Shown: positions 14,828 to 22,246 of the stretch, piece by piece
Layout: each line of letters opens with the position of its first letter
Numbering within the stretch: position 1 is the first letter of the stretch
Virus record (IMG/VR): IMGVR_UViG_3300042540_000959
Location: 1-38,575 of that record
Origin: a virus
Length of the DNA: 38,575 nucleotides
Reading direction: 5' to 3' (one strand)
Notes under the pieces: model-generated
The model's database searches: none
Told to the model about the DNA's origin: nothing
Seen by the model: only the letters and a program-made list of their open reading frames with translations
Made by a program: the position numbers and the translations under genes

Positions 14828-14988
14828 CACCGACCCCCCAAGCGCTCAGCCTCACGCCACGGGCTGCCCAGCAGGTGGGCGGCGGAGGCCAGTTCGCGCC
14901 AGTACGGGGGGCAGTGGCCGGTGGCGCCGATGAGCTGGGCCCTGACGGTGGCGTTACGGGCTAGGGCGGTGAACAGGGGTGTGGTCAT
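14827..14988 (-). CDS. Small hypothetical protein (53 aa)
   Basis: MTTPLFTALARNATVRAQLI then WRELASAAHLLGSPWREAER. Overlaps both neighbours by one to four bases in the leftward operon. Helical, unknown. Confidence 0.5.
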   Translation of the reverse strand: MTTPLFTALARNATVRAQLIGATGHCPPYWRELASAAHLLGSPWREAERLGGR

Positions 14989-15188
14989 GGGGTTGCCTCG
15001 TTATGTTTTTTGGCATGTTGCTTGCAATACAAGCCATCAGGCCCGTGCCCTCGCTTGCGGCAGCATTGATCAGGGATCCATGCGCTCGGCCAGACTTCTT
15101 CGATGCACCTAGTTGCATCTTCTGCAGTTCCGTTTGGGCAGCCACTCCAGCAGCCGTAGCGACGTTCTCCATTGATGGTGCGTGTCAT
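14985..15188 (-). CDS. Cys-rich small protein (67 aa)
   Basis: Six Cys and one Cys-x2-His-like ending (CWSGC, RCIEE, QCCRKRGHG, LYCKQHAKKH) suggest a small zinc-binding domain. ATGA overlap with both neighbouring genes. G+C is a little lower than in the operon. Unknown role. Confidence 0.55.
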   Translation of the reverse strand: MTRTINGERRYGCWSGCPNGTAEDATRCIEEVWPSAWIPDQCCRKRGHGPDGLYCKQHAKKHNEATP

Positions 15189-15436
15189 GGGGTTGGGTCG
15201 AGTTCGTTGGCGATGGCGAGAAGTTCGGAGCGGATCGAATCATGCTTATCCCACCAGTCCGTGCTAGGGACAGCGGCGCGCATGTAGTCGGGCTCGTCCG
15301 GCACCACCTGATCCGCTGCAGCTCGCAGGGCGGCGGCGGCAATGTCATATGCGGCTGGGCCTGAATACCCGCGCTCAAGTGCGGCGGCCACAGCATCTAA
15401 CACCGCTTGAGCTGCCGGGGAGAGTGGTGTGGTCAT
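15185..15436 (-). CDS. Hypothetical protein (83 aa)
   Basis: Start at MTTPLSPAAQAVLDAVAAAL, chosen over the longer frame because it overlaps the upstream stop by four bases. Helical and Ala-rich, with VPSTDWWDKHDSIRSELLAI near the end. Seen as a recurring type of small phage protein. Role unknown. Confidence 0.55.
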   Translation of the reverse strand: MTTPLSPAAQAVLDAVAAALERGYSGPAAYDIAAAALRAAADQVVPDEPDYMRAAVPSTDWWDKHDSIRSELLAIANELDPTP

Positions 15437-15747
15437 TGGCTGGCCTCCAGTTTGGGCGAAACGATCCTCCAATACTTGCATTGCTCTTTTCTCATGCCTG
15501 GTTTTGCGTAGACACAGTTATGAAAATTGCCATCGTCAATTACGCACCCGTCTGGCTCTTGATGTGGCTCTAGGTCTACATGGCAGCCATACTTTAGCTG
15601 CGGTATATTTCCGCTCATTTGCTTAACAGCATCAGCGGCGTCATACAAGCCCAGCCGATTGGCTATAAGCACAAGGCTGGCCAGTTGGTCTGTCACTGAC
15701 TCTTGGCTTTGAGGCCAGGCAGGCAGATTGTGTAGGTCAAGGCTCAT
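15433..15747 (-). CDS. Hypothetical protein (104 aa)
   Basis: A helical first half (DQLASLVLIANRLGLYDAAD) is followed by a Cys/His-containing second half (YGCHVDLEPHQEPDGC, FHNCVYAKPG) that may bind a metal. In the tightly overlapping leftward operon. No family recognised. Confidence 0.55.
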   Translation of the reverse strand: MSLDLHNLPAWPQSQESVTDQLASLVLIANRLGLYDAADAVKQMSGNIPQLKYGCHVDLEPHQEPDGCVIDDGNFHNCVYAKPGMRKEQCKYWRIVSPKLEASQ

Positions 15748-16163
15748 TGCCCCACCTCCTGCCGCAGCACCTTGGCCGCCTGCGCATACTCGCCGGAGCC
15801 GTGGAGGGCGAACCGGTCGAGCCAGGTGGCGACCTCACGGATTGCGGCGCGGGCGATGCCTTCCGGGTCCTGGTTGGCATCAATGCCGAACTCAATCCGG
15901 GCCGCCACCCTCTCCACCAACCCCCCAGGCTGAGCCTCGGCACTGGCGGCGCGGAGTTCGGGCATGGCGGGATCGGGAGTCGGATCCTCGCGGTCCAGCG
16001 CTATGAGCCGGTCGAGCTTGTCTGGCTGGGGCGAATGGGCTGCCTCCAGCGCTGCGATGCGGTCGCGGAGTTCGAGGATGCAGTTGAGCGCGCCAGACCA
16101 AAGACGGGCATCTTCTTCGCATTTGGCCCACTGCTCAGGCGTGGCGCGACGTGGCGTGCTCAT
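15744..16163 (-). CDS. Hypothetical coiled-coil protein (139 aa)
   Basis: Start MSTPRRATPEQWAKCEEDAR. A central leucine-rich helix (CILELRDRIAALEAAH) is followed by a helical C-terminal half (VERVAARIEFGIDANQDPEG, AAIREVATWLDRFA). The ATG overlaps the stop of the membrane-HTH gene. Unknown. Confidence 0.55.
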   Translation of the reverse strand: MSTPRRATPEQWAKCEEDARLWSGALNCILELRDRIAALEAAHSPQPDKLDRLIALDREDPTPDPAMPELRAASAEAQPGGLVERVAARIEFGIDANQDPEGIARAAIREVATWLDRFALHGSGEYAQAAKVLRQEVGQ

Positions 16164-16348
16164 GCCCCCACCCCCACCAACCGGCGAGCGGTGGTCTGTG
16201 AGCAGCCCAACCGCTCCGCAATCACCCGATAGGTGAGCCCATCGCGGCGCCAGCGGCGGGCGCGTTGCTGGCGGGATTCCGTCAGCCACAACAGGAACAG
16301 CGCGGGCAATAACAGCAGCACCAAGACGGTGCAGAGAATTGTGGTCAT
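16160..16348 (-). CDS. Membrane-anchored helix-turn-helix protein (62 aa)
   Basis: A strong N-terminal membrane helix (residues 3-23, ILCTVLVLLLLPALFLLWL) is joined to RQQRARRWRRDGLTYRVIAE and RLGCSQTTARRLVG, a compact resolvase-type helix-turn-helix. A DNA-binding motif tethered directly to the membrane is uncommon at this size. It has its own class II promoter (16389-16419) and CCACTCGCCA leader (16358-16367), and heads the operon that runs to 14684. It may be a membrane-bound regulator. Chance similarity of the HTH cannot be ruled out. Confidence 0.6.
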   Translation of the reverse strand: MTTILCTVLVLLLLPALFLLWLTESRQQRARRWRRDGLTYRVIAERLGCSQTTARRLVGVGA

Positions 16349-16388
16349 GGCAATCAGTGGCGAGTGGCGGGCCTGTGCCCGTGGTGGA

Positions 16389-16419
16389 ATCATACCGCAG
16401 CGGTTCCGGTTCCGCACCC
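16389..16419 (-). promoter_or_regulatory. Class II promoter motif (GGGTGC-N19-TATGAT)
   Basis: Read on the minus strand: GGGTGC at 16419-16414 and TATGAT at 16394-16389. The spacer contains GGAACCG, as in the sites at 20450 and 21147. It lies between the stop of the glycosyltransferase and the membrane-HTH gene. Confidence 0.6.
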
Positions 16420-16424
16420 CCCGG

Positions 16425-18797
16425 TCAGTAGTGGAACCAGTCCATCACCGACTCCAGGCGACTGGCCCAGCTGTGGCGGCGGATGATCTCAAGGATCTCG
16501 TCAGCCTCCATCTCAGCTCCCGAATCCAGCGCCTTGCGGACGTTCTTCGTAAACCCGCCCTGACTGCGCGTCACTTTCAGCTGCGGCAGATCCTCCGGCA
16601 GGTTGGGGATGTCGGTGCTGATGATCGGGATCCCCAGCGTGGCGTACACCCAGCATTTCAGCGGGTTCATCGCCGCCGTGAGATTCGTTTTCAGGTGCGG
16701 GATGATCGCCACATCAAACGTCGCCAGGTAGGCGCGCAGCTCGTCATAGGGCACTGGGCCCACGTAGCGGATGTTCCGCCGCTGTGGCAGCTGGGTGGCC
16801 ACGTGCGTGCTGCCGATCATCAGCACCAGGTCGTCAGGGTTTTTGGCTGCCACGTGCTCCACCAATGGCCAGTCCAGTTTCGACTCCAGGTTTCCGGCAT
16901 AGCCGATGATCCCCCGGAAATTGCCAGGCGCTACCAACTGCTCCCGCAGGTCGGCCACCTCTGCCGCATCCGGTGCGCCGGTAAAATCCACGCCATTGGC
17001 CACCACCTGCGCCTTCGTGGGGCTGAGTCTGCCGATGCTCTGCAGCGTGTGCCGGCAGTTGTAAAGGCCCATGTCGGCCAGATCCAGGATGGCGCGGTAG
17101 TGCTCCGTAAGTTCTGTTTTCCGCTCGGCGGATGTGTTGGGCCATGCCCTGTGATCGTCTACCACGTCGGCGATCACGTAGTCCGTGGGCAGGGCTGCGG
17201 CGATCCGCTCGGCGTGGCGGTAGTGCGGGTAAATCCAAAGGCCCACCTTGGCGCCGGGGAAACGCGCCAGGGCCTGCGCCACCAGCCCTTGGCAGTACCG
17301 CTCAATGAAGTCGCCCTGTTCAGCCACGCTGAGCCCTGCAGGCATCACCGGCGTTTTGATGGCCAGCTTGCCTTTGTCCAGCAGCCCTACCTTTTTCCGC
17401 TGCGCGTAACGGTGCAGCAACCTGTGGTGACGGTTCTGGCTCTGTTCCAGCTTGCGCAGGTCCAGCGTGCTAAGCGGTTTTTCCACCAACAGCACCTGGT
17501 CCACGTCATTTCGGCTGGCCAGGTACTTTGCCACCATGTCCACCCGCCGACCGAACACTCCAGCGTCGTTCTGTTTCCAGAGCATCAGGATGATCCGCCG
17601 GCCAGGCTCAGGCAGCCCGATCAATGATCTGGCGGCGTAACTGATCGCCCGGCGGCTGGGATGGGACAGGAGGTGGCGCATGGTGGTAGCTCCAGAGGAA
17701 TAGGACAGGTGCTGGTGCGCGAGGCGCTGATTCACCTCCCGATCGGCAGCGCTCAGTGGCTGCAGCTGGCGGATCGCGTCGGGCAGTTCGGCGGGCGACT
17801 CCACAAACGAAATCCCCCGAAACCCCCAGTCCGCCAGCATCTGCAGCGGCGGGGTAGGCGTGGCGATCAACCTGATGCCGGCCGCCAGCGCGTCGCAGGC
17901 CTTGGCCGGCAGCTGATACCGGCTGGCCTCGCGGGACTGGTCCTGCAGCAGCACCGCCGCATCAGCTAGCGCGAGGCAGGCGGGCATAGCCGCGAATGGC
18001 ACGCTGTCGATCATTGCGGCCTGATCGCCGGCTGCGCGGGTGATGTCGTTCACAATCCCTCGGTCGGGAATGCGGCCGATGAATGCCGCGCCAGCACCTG
18101 GCACCTGGGCCACGGCCTGGGCGATGACGTCGAGGCCCTTGTGCCGCTGCGGCGTGCCTAGGAACATCACCAGCGGGGTGCAGCGGCGGCGGATCTCCAG
18201 CAGCTCAGCGGGCGGATCAGCCTGCGGCGATTGAAACGCATCCAGGTCGCGCAGGTGGGCGATGATCTCCCCGCCGTGCAGCGCCTGCAGCTCGGAGTTG
18301 CAGGTGATGATGTGATCAGCGGCCTTAGTGAGCTGCTGCGCCGCCAGCGTCCAGAACGGTGAGTAAGGGGCCTCGCCAAGCCGTTCGGGGAATTGCTGCT
18401 GCAGCGCCAGCGGCGAGAGCGGGGCATCGTTCGGATCGATGAACGCCAACTCGTGATCATCGATGTCAACGATCAGCCGGGCGCCGTTGCGCTCAGCGAT
18501 GGCGATACCCAGCAGCACTGACGGCAGCCGGGCTTTGCAAGCGATCACCACGTCTGCGTCGGTGGCCGCGGCGACGCGGCGGCAGCGATCAATTAGCGCT
18601 GAGACGGTTTTGGACTCAGGGATGACGGTGATCGGCTCACCCCGCAACGGCGCCCACACCTCACGGCCTAGATGGGTGAACCCGAAGGCGATCAGCTGGA
18701 CCTCAGAGAATGCCAGCGCGGCGGCACGGGCGATCAGATGGGCCCGGCCGATGCAGTTGTGGTGGGCGTCCCACCCAATGACGATGCAGCGAGTCAT
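16425..18797 (-). CDS. Tandem glycosyltransferase, two GT-B (GT4-like) domains (790 aa)
   Basis: Start MTRCIVIGWDAHHN is preferred over an earlier frame start because it overlaps the upstream stop (ATGA). Residues 1-370 resemble a family-4 glycosyltransferase: a Rossmann-like opening, VDIDDHELAF, then VMFLGTPQRHKGLDVIAQAV as the start of the second Rossmann half and DQSREASRYQLPAKACDALA as the donor-binding region. A second GT-B-like unit spans about 390-790: YVIADVVDDHRAWPN, ANGVDFTGAPD, IIGYAGNLESKLDWPLVEHV and LTAAMNPLKCWVYATLGIPI. The double enzyme probably adds sugars to host surface glycans, altering receptors or O-antigen. Glycosylation of DNA or virion protein is also possible. It is far larger than its neighbours. 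Confidence 0.8.
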   Translation of the reverse strand: MTRCIVIGWDAHHNCIGRAHLIARAAALAFSEVQLIAFGFTHLGREVWAPLRGEPITVIPESKTVSALIDRCRRVAAATDADVVIACKARLPSVLLGIAIAERNGARLIVDIDDHELAFIDPNDAPLSPLALQQQFPERLGEAPYSPFWTLAAQQLTKAADHIITCNSELQALHGGEIIAHLRDLDAFQSPQADPPAELLEIRRRCTPLVMFLGTPQRHKGLDVIAQAVAQVPGAGAAFIGRIPDRGIVNDITRAAGDQAAMIDSVPFAAMPACLALADAAVLLQDQSREASRYQLPAKACDALAAGIRLIATPTPPLQMLADWGFRGISFVESPAELPDAIRQLQPLSAADREVNQRLAHQHLSYSSGATTMRHLLSHPSRRAISYAARSLIGLPEPGRRIILMLWKQNDAGVFGRRVDMVAKYLASRNDVDQVLLVEKPLSTLDLRKLEQSQNRHHRLLHRYAQRKKVGLLDKGKLAIKTPVMPAGLSVAEQGDFIERYCQGLVAQALARFPGAKVGLWIYPHYRHAERIAAALPTDYVIADVVDDHRAWPNTSAERKTELTEHYRAILDLADMGLYNCRHTLQSIGRLSPTKAQVVANGVDFTGAPDAAEVADLREQLVAPGNFRGIIGYAGNLESKLDWPLVEHVAAKNPDDLVLMIGSTHVATQLPQRRNIRYVGPVPYDELRAYLATFDVAIIPHLKTNLTAAMNPLKCWVYATLGIPIISTDIPNLPEDLPQLKVTRSQGGFTKNVRKALDSGAEMEADEILEIIRRHSWASRLESVMDWFHY

Positions 18798-19246
18798 GAT
18801 GTTGGGGTGGGTAGTGGCAGGGCGTGGGGGGGGAGCAGCCAGCCGCCGTAGACCATTGCTGGGTTGGCCATCTGCCAGTAGGGCGGGCCGTCTGGTGGGC
18901 ACCACCAGCATTCGCCATCAAGATCACGCCACCCTTTCTCGCGCTCCCAAGGCCGCTCAGCCACGGGCACCGGCTCGATGGTGGGGCGGGCGTAGCGGGT
19001 GCGATCTGCGGCGATAACGGCTCGGGCATAAGCGCGCCAGCCTTCGCAGTTCCAGTCCAACATCTCATTGGCTAAGTCGTCCAAGTCCTGATCACTCAGC
19101 CCCTCCGGCTCGGGCTGGGCCAGGGCGGCGCGGGCGGCTTTAACGGCATTGTGCAGGGCCTGTACGTCCTCGTCGGGCCACCTTCCACCATGCTCGTCAT
19201 ACGCCTTCACTAGGCGTTGCAGTTCGGCGCGGTAATCAGTGCTCAT
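18794..19246 (-). CDS. Hypothetical protein (150 aa)
   Basis: MSTDYRAELQRLVKAYDEHG opens a helical domain of the kind common in small phage accessory proteins. The middle has LSDQDLDDLANEMLDW, and the C-terminus has a Trp/Pro-rich ECWWCPPDGPPYW segment. ATGA overlaps at both ends tie it to the glycosyltransferase operon. Confidence 0.6.
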   Translation of the reverse strand: MSTDYRAELQRLVKAYDEHGGRWPDEDVQALHNAVKAARAALAQPEPEGLSDQDLDDLANEMLDWNCEGWRAYARAVIAADRTRYARPTIEPVPVAERPWEREKGWRDLDGECWWCPPDGPPYWQMANPAMVYGGWLLPPHALPLPTPTS

Positions 19247-19521
19247 CGTTCATCTCCAGAGTGTGTGAATCCAGCCAGCCAGTCCGCCACTGAACTGGAC
19301 CCGCCGTGGCGCTCCCGAAGGATCTGCCCCAGCTCAGCAGCCACGCTGCGGGCGACGGCGGTGCAGGTCTCGCATGGCTTAGAGCACCGGGCCGGCATGG
19401 GGCAGGCGGCCAGGGATAGCCGGGTGGATGGTGTTGGCGTGGGCCGGGCCTGATCGCTGGTAACAGGCGCGGTGGCAATGCGGGCCATGGCCTGCAGGGT
19501 GGGGGTGGTGTAGGTGATCAT
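19243..19521 (-). CDS. Hypothetical protein (92 aa)
   Basis: An N-terminal Thr/Ala-rich segment is followed by a CPMPARCSKPCETC cluster, which may bind metal, and a helix (VARSVAAELGQILRERH). Overlaps neighbours by ATGA. Unknown. Confidence 0.5.
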   Translation of the reverse strand: MITYTTPTLQAMARIATAPVTSDQARPTPTPSTRLSLAACPMPARCSKPCETCTAVARSVAAELGQILRERHGGSSSVADWLAGFTHSGDER

Positions 19522-19892
19522 GGCTGCGCTCCGTCGAACTTCTGGAACTGTTCCTGATCCGGCCCACGGAAGCGGTCATCCGTGCCCCAGCCGTTGCGCT
19601 GGTACTCCATCAGGAACAGCAGGCAGCAGCCGGCGTGCGCCAAGTGGCTCATGCCGGTTTCAGGGTCACGATCCTCGCCGCGCCACCAGGCGAAGACATG
19701 TCGCAGCAGGGCCGCAAAGTACCGGCCCCAGCGGGCGCCACGGCACCAGTTGTTGGCCTCGTACTTTGCAGCGCCGTAGGTGAGCACCTCGGCGATCTGC
19801 TCCAGTGCTGCGCTGGGCAGGAGCTCTAGGCGGGGCTTGGTGGCCGATTCGGCAGACTTGCGGCACTCGCCGGTGGGTTCGTCGTAGTTCAT
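19518..19892 (-). CDS. dATP/dGTP diphosphohydrolase-like (MazG-type) protein (124 aa)
   Basis: KPRLELLPSAALEQIAEVLTYG, AAKYEANNW, RYFAALLRHVFAWWRGED, DPETGMSHLAHAGCCLLFLM. These blocks match the all-alpha phage family called dATP/dGTP diphosphohydrolase, N-terminal (formerly DUF5664). Acidic residues at the helix ends (E in the first helix, GED, DPETG) would hold Mg2+. The related MazZ of cyanophage S-2L makes dGMP for 2-aminoadenine synthesis. No purZ- or datZ-like gene is in this window, so simple pool control is as likely here. Confidence 0.7.
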   Translation of the reverse strand: MNYDEPTGECRKSAESATKPRLELLPSAALEQIAEVLTYGAAKYEANNWCRGARWGRYFAALLRHVFAWWRGEDRDPETGMSHLAHAGCCLLFLMEYQRNGWGTDDRFRGPDQEQFQKFDGAQP

Positions 19893-20119
19893 GGCAGGGT
19901 GATATCAGGGTTGATCAGCTCCCGCAGCAGCTGCGCTGCGTCGTGCGCCGACAGCCGGCCCTCATTGCGCTGGTGCATCACCAGCAGCTCAGCGGCCAGG
20001 TGCTCGATTACGGCAGCCACGCCACGGCGGCGGGCGGAGGCGTCGGGCCAGGCCTGCAGTGCATCGTTGAAGGCCTCTTCATAGGCCACGGTGCAGCGGC
20101 CTAAGAGTTCGGCGCTCAC
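19889..20119 (-). CDS. Small helical protein (76 aa)
   Basis: MSAELLGRCTVAYEEAFNDA followed by further helices (VAAVIEHLAAELLVMHQRN). ATGA overlaps on both sides place it in the operon from the class II promoter at 20450. Unknown. Confidence 0.5.
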   Translation of the reverse strand: MSAELLGRCTVAYEEAFNDALQAWPDASARRRGVAAVIEHLAAELLVMHQRNEGRLSAHDAAQLLRELINPDITLP

Positions 20120-20424
20120 TGGGACACCTCCCGCACCTGCTGCCGCAGCGCCCGCAGCAGCACCGCCGTGGGCGATTCCCTGAGCATCCCCAGCTGGTGA
20201 TCGATCAGCATCAGCACCCGGCCGCGCATCAGCTCCTGGCCCTGCGCCAAGGCGGCCTGCAGCGCCGGGGATTCGTGCAGCGCCTCGGTGGCACGGGCTA
20301 CGGCGGCCTGCTCGGCGGCGAGGGCCTGTTGGTCGGTTTCGATTCGGGCTAGCAGGGTGTCGAGCTGCTGGCGGATGGTGTCGAGTGACGGGGGCGGCGC
20401 GCAGGGCGCCTGATGGTGGCCCAT
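20116..20424 (-). CDS. Coiled-coil protein (102 aa)
   Basis: Start MGHHQAPCAPPPSLDTIRQ. The longer frame would cover the promoter. Residues 15-65 form a long Ala/Gln/Glu helix (LARIETDQQALAAEQAAVA). First gene of the leftward operon that ends with the glycosyltransferase. Role unknown. Confidence 0.55.
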   Translation of the reverse strand: MGHHQAPCAPPPSLDTIRQQLDTLLARIETDQQALAAEQAAVARATEALHESPALQAALAQGQELMRGRVLMLIDHQLGMLRESPTAVLLRALRQQVREVSQ

Positions 20425-20449
20425 TGGTGCATGGCGAGTGGTCTCCACC

Positions 20450-20480
20450 ACCCTACCGCAACGGTTCCCCATTTGCACCC
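20450..20480 (-). promoter_or_regulatory. Class II promoter motif (GGGTGC-N19-TAGGGT)
   Basis: Minus strand: GGGTGC at 20480-20475 and TAGGGT at 20455-20450. The spacer has GGGGAACCG. The leader ACCACTCGCC lies at 20442-20433 and the start codon at 20424. Confidence 0.65.
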
Positions 20481-20481
20481 A

Positions 20482-20949
20482 TCAGCAGCCAGATTCGTCA
20501 TCCCATGGACTGCCTGCCACCTGCCAGCGGCCTTTCATGGTGCGCTGGTGGCCGCCAAGAAAGCTCTGCATCGTTGCCCGAGGGATTCCCTGGCGCTCCG
20601 CCCATTGCCACCTGCCGCGGATCGTGACGCGAATGACTCTTCCGCGCTGAAGATCGCGCAGCCTCCACGCCGGCTCGGCGTCTGGACACGGCTGGTCATC
20701 CTCGCAACGCTTGACCCACCAAACCCAGTTCCCGCCGGTGTTGCTGATCCGCTCGCGCCTGATCAATCCCATCGCCTCCAGCTTGGTCAGCGACCGATTC
20801 AGGGATGCGCGATCGGTGCCTAGCTGCTGGGCCATCTCGCTGAGGTCAGCCCACCAACCAGGGCACAGCTGCTCTAGCTGCACCATCGTCAGCAGCAGTT
20901 CACAGCGCACCTGATGACGCAGTGCTGCCAGGTAGGCGGGTTCAATCAT
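20482..20949 (-). CDS. Winged-helix DNA-binding protein (155 aa)
   Basis: WADLSEMAQQLGTDRASLNR followed by SLTKLEAMGLIRRERI is a MarR/GntR-type winged helix. A Cys/Trp-containing middle and a basic second region follow (RGRVIRVTIRGRWQWAERQG, IPRATMQSFLGG). Probably a phage transcription or replication regulator. Its ATG overlaps the stop of the small gene upstream. Confidence 0.65.
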   Translation of the reverse strand: MIEPAYLAALRHQVRCELLLTMVQLEQLCPGWWADLSEMAQQLGTDRASLNRSLTKLEAMGLIRRERISNTGGNWVWWVKRCEDDQPCPDAEPAWRLRDLQRGRVIRVTIRGRWQWAERQGIPRATMQSFLGGHQRTMKGRWQVAGSPWDDESGC

Positions 20950-21119
20950 GGCGCAGAATAGGAGCCACCCAGTCGCTGCTTGCTGCCGCCCTGAGCCTTA
21001 CAAAGCCGGAACCAGCGGCAGACCTCGATGGGTCCAGTGACAGGCGAGAGGCCGAGCTCTGCGGCTTCTACTCCGCAAGGCACCCACCGCCTGGCCCGGG
21101 CAGTGGTCGGCATCGCCAT
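20946..21119 (-). CDS. Small DNA-binding-like protein (57 aa)
   Basis: MAMPTTARARRWVPCGVEAA then ELGLSPVTGPIEVCRWFRLC resembles the excisionase-type mini winged helix of MerR/Xis fold in its A-A-E-L-G-L-S opening and final G-G-S. It starts about 28 bases from a class II -10 element and is translationally coupled to the winged-helix gene. Together they may form a control pair opposite the RHH gene. Confidence 0.55.
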   Translation of the reverse strand: MAMPTTARARRWVPCGVEAAELGLSPVTGPIEVCRWFRLCKAQGGSKQRLGGSYSAP

Positions 21120-21146
21120 GGAGCAGCGTGTGCGGATGGCCCCAGT

Positions 21147-21177
21147 ACCCTACCTCATAGGTTCCCATCCGGTACCC
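21147..21177 (-). promoter_or_regulatory. Class II promoter motif (GGGTAC-N19-TAGGGT) in a divergent control region
   Basis: Minus strand: GGGTAC at 21177-21172 and TAGGGT at 21152-21147, with GGGAACC in the spacer. On the plus strand the two ends read as direct GTACCCT repeats. The region lies between the divergent genes at 21119 (-) and 21207 (+), so a repressor could bind both ends. Confidence 0.55.
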
Positions 21178-21206
21178 TCTAAAGTGGATTCACTGAACAG
21201 AGCGCG

Positions 21207-21398
21207 ATGCCCAGCTGGCCCCTGAAACCCGGACACCGGCAAATCTCCGTCGAACTGCCCGCCGAGCAGGTGGAGCACCTTGACCGCGAGGCCGAACTGC
21301 GGGGGCTCGGCAGGGTCGGATACCTGCGGCAGCTGCTTTTCGAGGACATGCGCCGGCAGGCTCGCGCTCAGCGTCAAGCCGCACGCAAGGCGGGGTGA
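21207..21398 (+). CDS. Ribbon-helix-helix protein (63 aa)
   Basis: HRQISVELPAEQVEHLDREA gives the beta strand and first helix. LRGLGRVGYLRQLLFEDM is the second helix of an Arc/CopG-type RHH dimer. The C-terminus is basic. Likely an autoregulating repressor. It stands alone on the plus strand, divergent from the small DNA-binding gene, and its 3' end overlaps the exonuclease gene by 25 bases. Confidence 0.65.
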   Translation: MPSWPLKPGHRQISVELPAEQVEHLDREAELRGLGRVGYLRQLLFEDMRRQARAQRQAARKAG

Positions 21399-22246
21399 TC
21401 GCTGCCCAGCAGCTGCGCCACCGTCCACGCCCCATGGCCTGATGGTGGTGTGGCCAGCTCCAGCGCTCCAGGGTGGAGCTGTAACACATGCGCCAGCGCA
21501 CCGGCGGCAGCAGTATCACCGCGCACCCCCTTGACGGCATGAGCCCAGGCGACGTGGCCGATGTAGCGGCGCCGCAGCTCGGCCATCTTCTCTGGCGGCC
21601 AGAACACTTCCTCGCAGCCGCCTGGCCACACCATCAGATTCATTGCCCCATCCAAGCGGATGCCATAGCGCTCCTGGGCCAGCAGGTCGTAGCCCGCCAG
21701 CTGCAGCGGCCATGCCTGATCGGGCTTCGCCTTTTCTTGGCTGACCTTGCTCTTCCAATCCACGATCAGCCATTGCCCGGCGACGCGGGCGATCAGATCC
21801 GGTGTGCCGGTGTAGAACAACTGCAGCGAGGCCAGCGGCGACTCGCAGGCAATGACCTCCTCGATCTGCGGCAGGAACAGTCGCCGCCAGGTGGCCAGCA
21901 GCATCAGCGACTCGGCAAACTGCACCGGCGGCGCAGCGATGCCCAGCAGCTCCTGCCTGATCAGGGCGTGAAGCTCGGTGCCGATGTCGGCGCGTCCGTT
22001 GCGGTGGAGCTCCATGTAGGCCTCGGCCTCATCCGGCCGCATGCCTTCCTTGTTGATCAGCTTGCGGCGCCAGTGCTCGGGGTTGAAACCCTTGGCGCCA
22101 GAGAGGCCGAGCACCTGCGAGCAGCTGGGCGGCTGCAGCCACCGCCCACGGCGCTGCGACCACACCCAGTAGCGATGGCTGGGCTCATCAAATGAAATGC
22201 CCCCCTGCTGCGGCAGGAGGGCGATCCGTGGGCGATCGATGCTCAA
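21374..22246 (-). CDS. PD-(D/E)XK exonuclease, RecB/Cas4-like (290 aa)
   Basis: TTG start, directly after the stop of the previous gene. Motifs: GTELHALI (conserved His), LFYTGTPDLIARV (catalytic Asp) and WLIVDWKSK (D-x-K in place of E-x-K), then LQLAGYDLL (Q-x3-Y motif). This is the standard set of the phage exonuclease / Cas4-like fold that chews DNA ends for recombination. With the ERF protein two genes upstream it forms a phage recombination pair. No Cys cluster of true Cas4 is seen. Confidence 0.8.
   Translation of the reverse strand: MSIDRPRIALLPQQGGISFDEPSHRYWVWSQRRGRWLQPPSCSQVLGLSGAKGFNPEHWRRKLINKEGMRPDEAEAYMELHRNGRADIGTELHALIRQELLGIAAPPVQFAESLMLLATWRRLFLPQIEEVIACESPLASLQLFYTGTPDLIARVAGQWLIVDWKSKVSQEKAKPDQAWPLQLAGYDLLAQERYGIRLDGAMNLMVWPGGCEEVFWPPEKMAELRRRYIGHVAWAHAVKGVRGDTAAAGALAHVLQLHPGALELATPPSGHGAWTVAQLLGSDHPALRAA

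Noticed and set aside
16233-17627. 464-codon ORF on the plus strand
   Set aside because: Antisense to the glycosyltransferase, with an Arg/His/Gln-rich translation typical of a shadow frame in high-G+C DNA.
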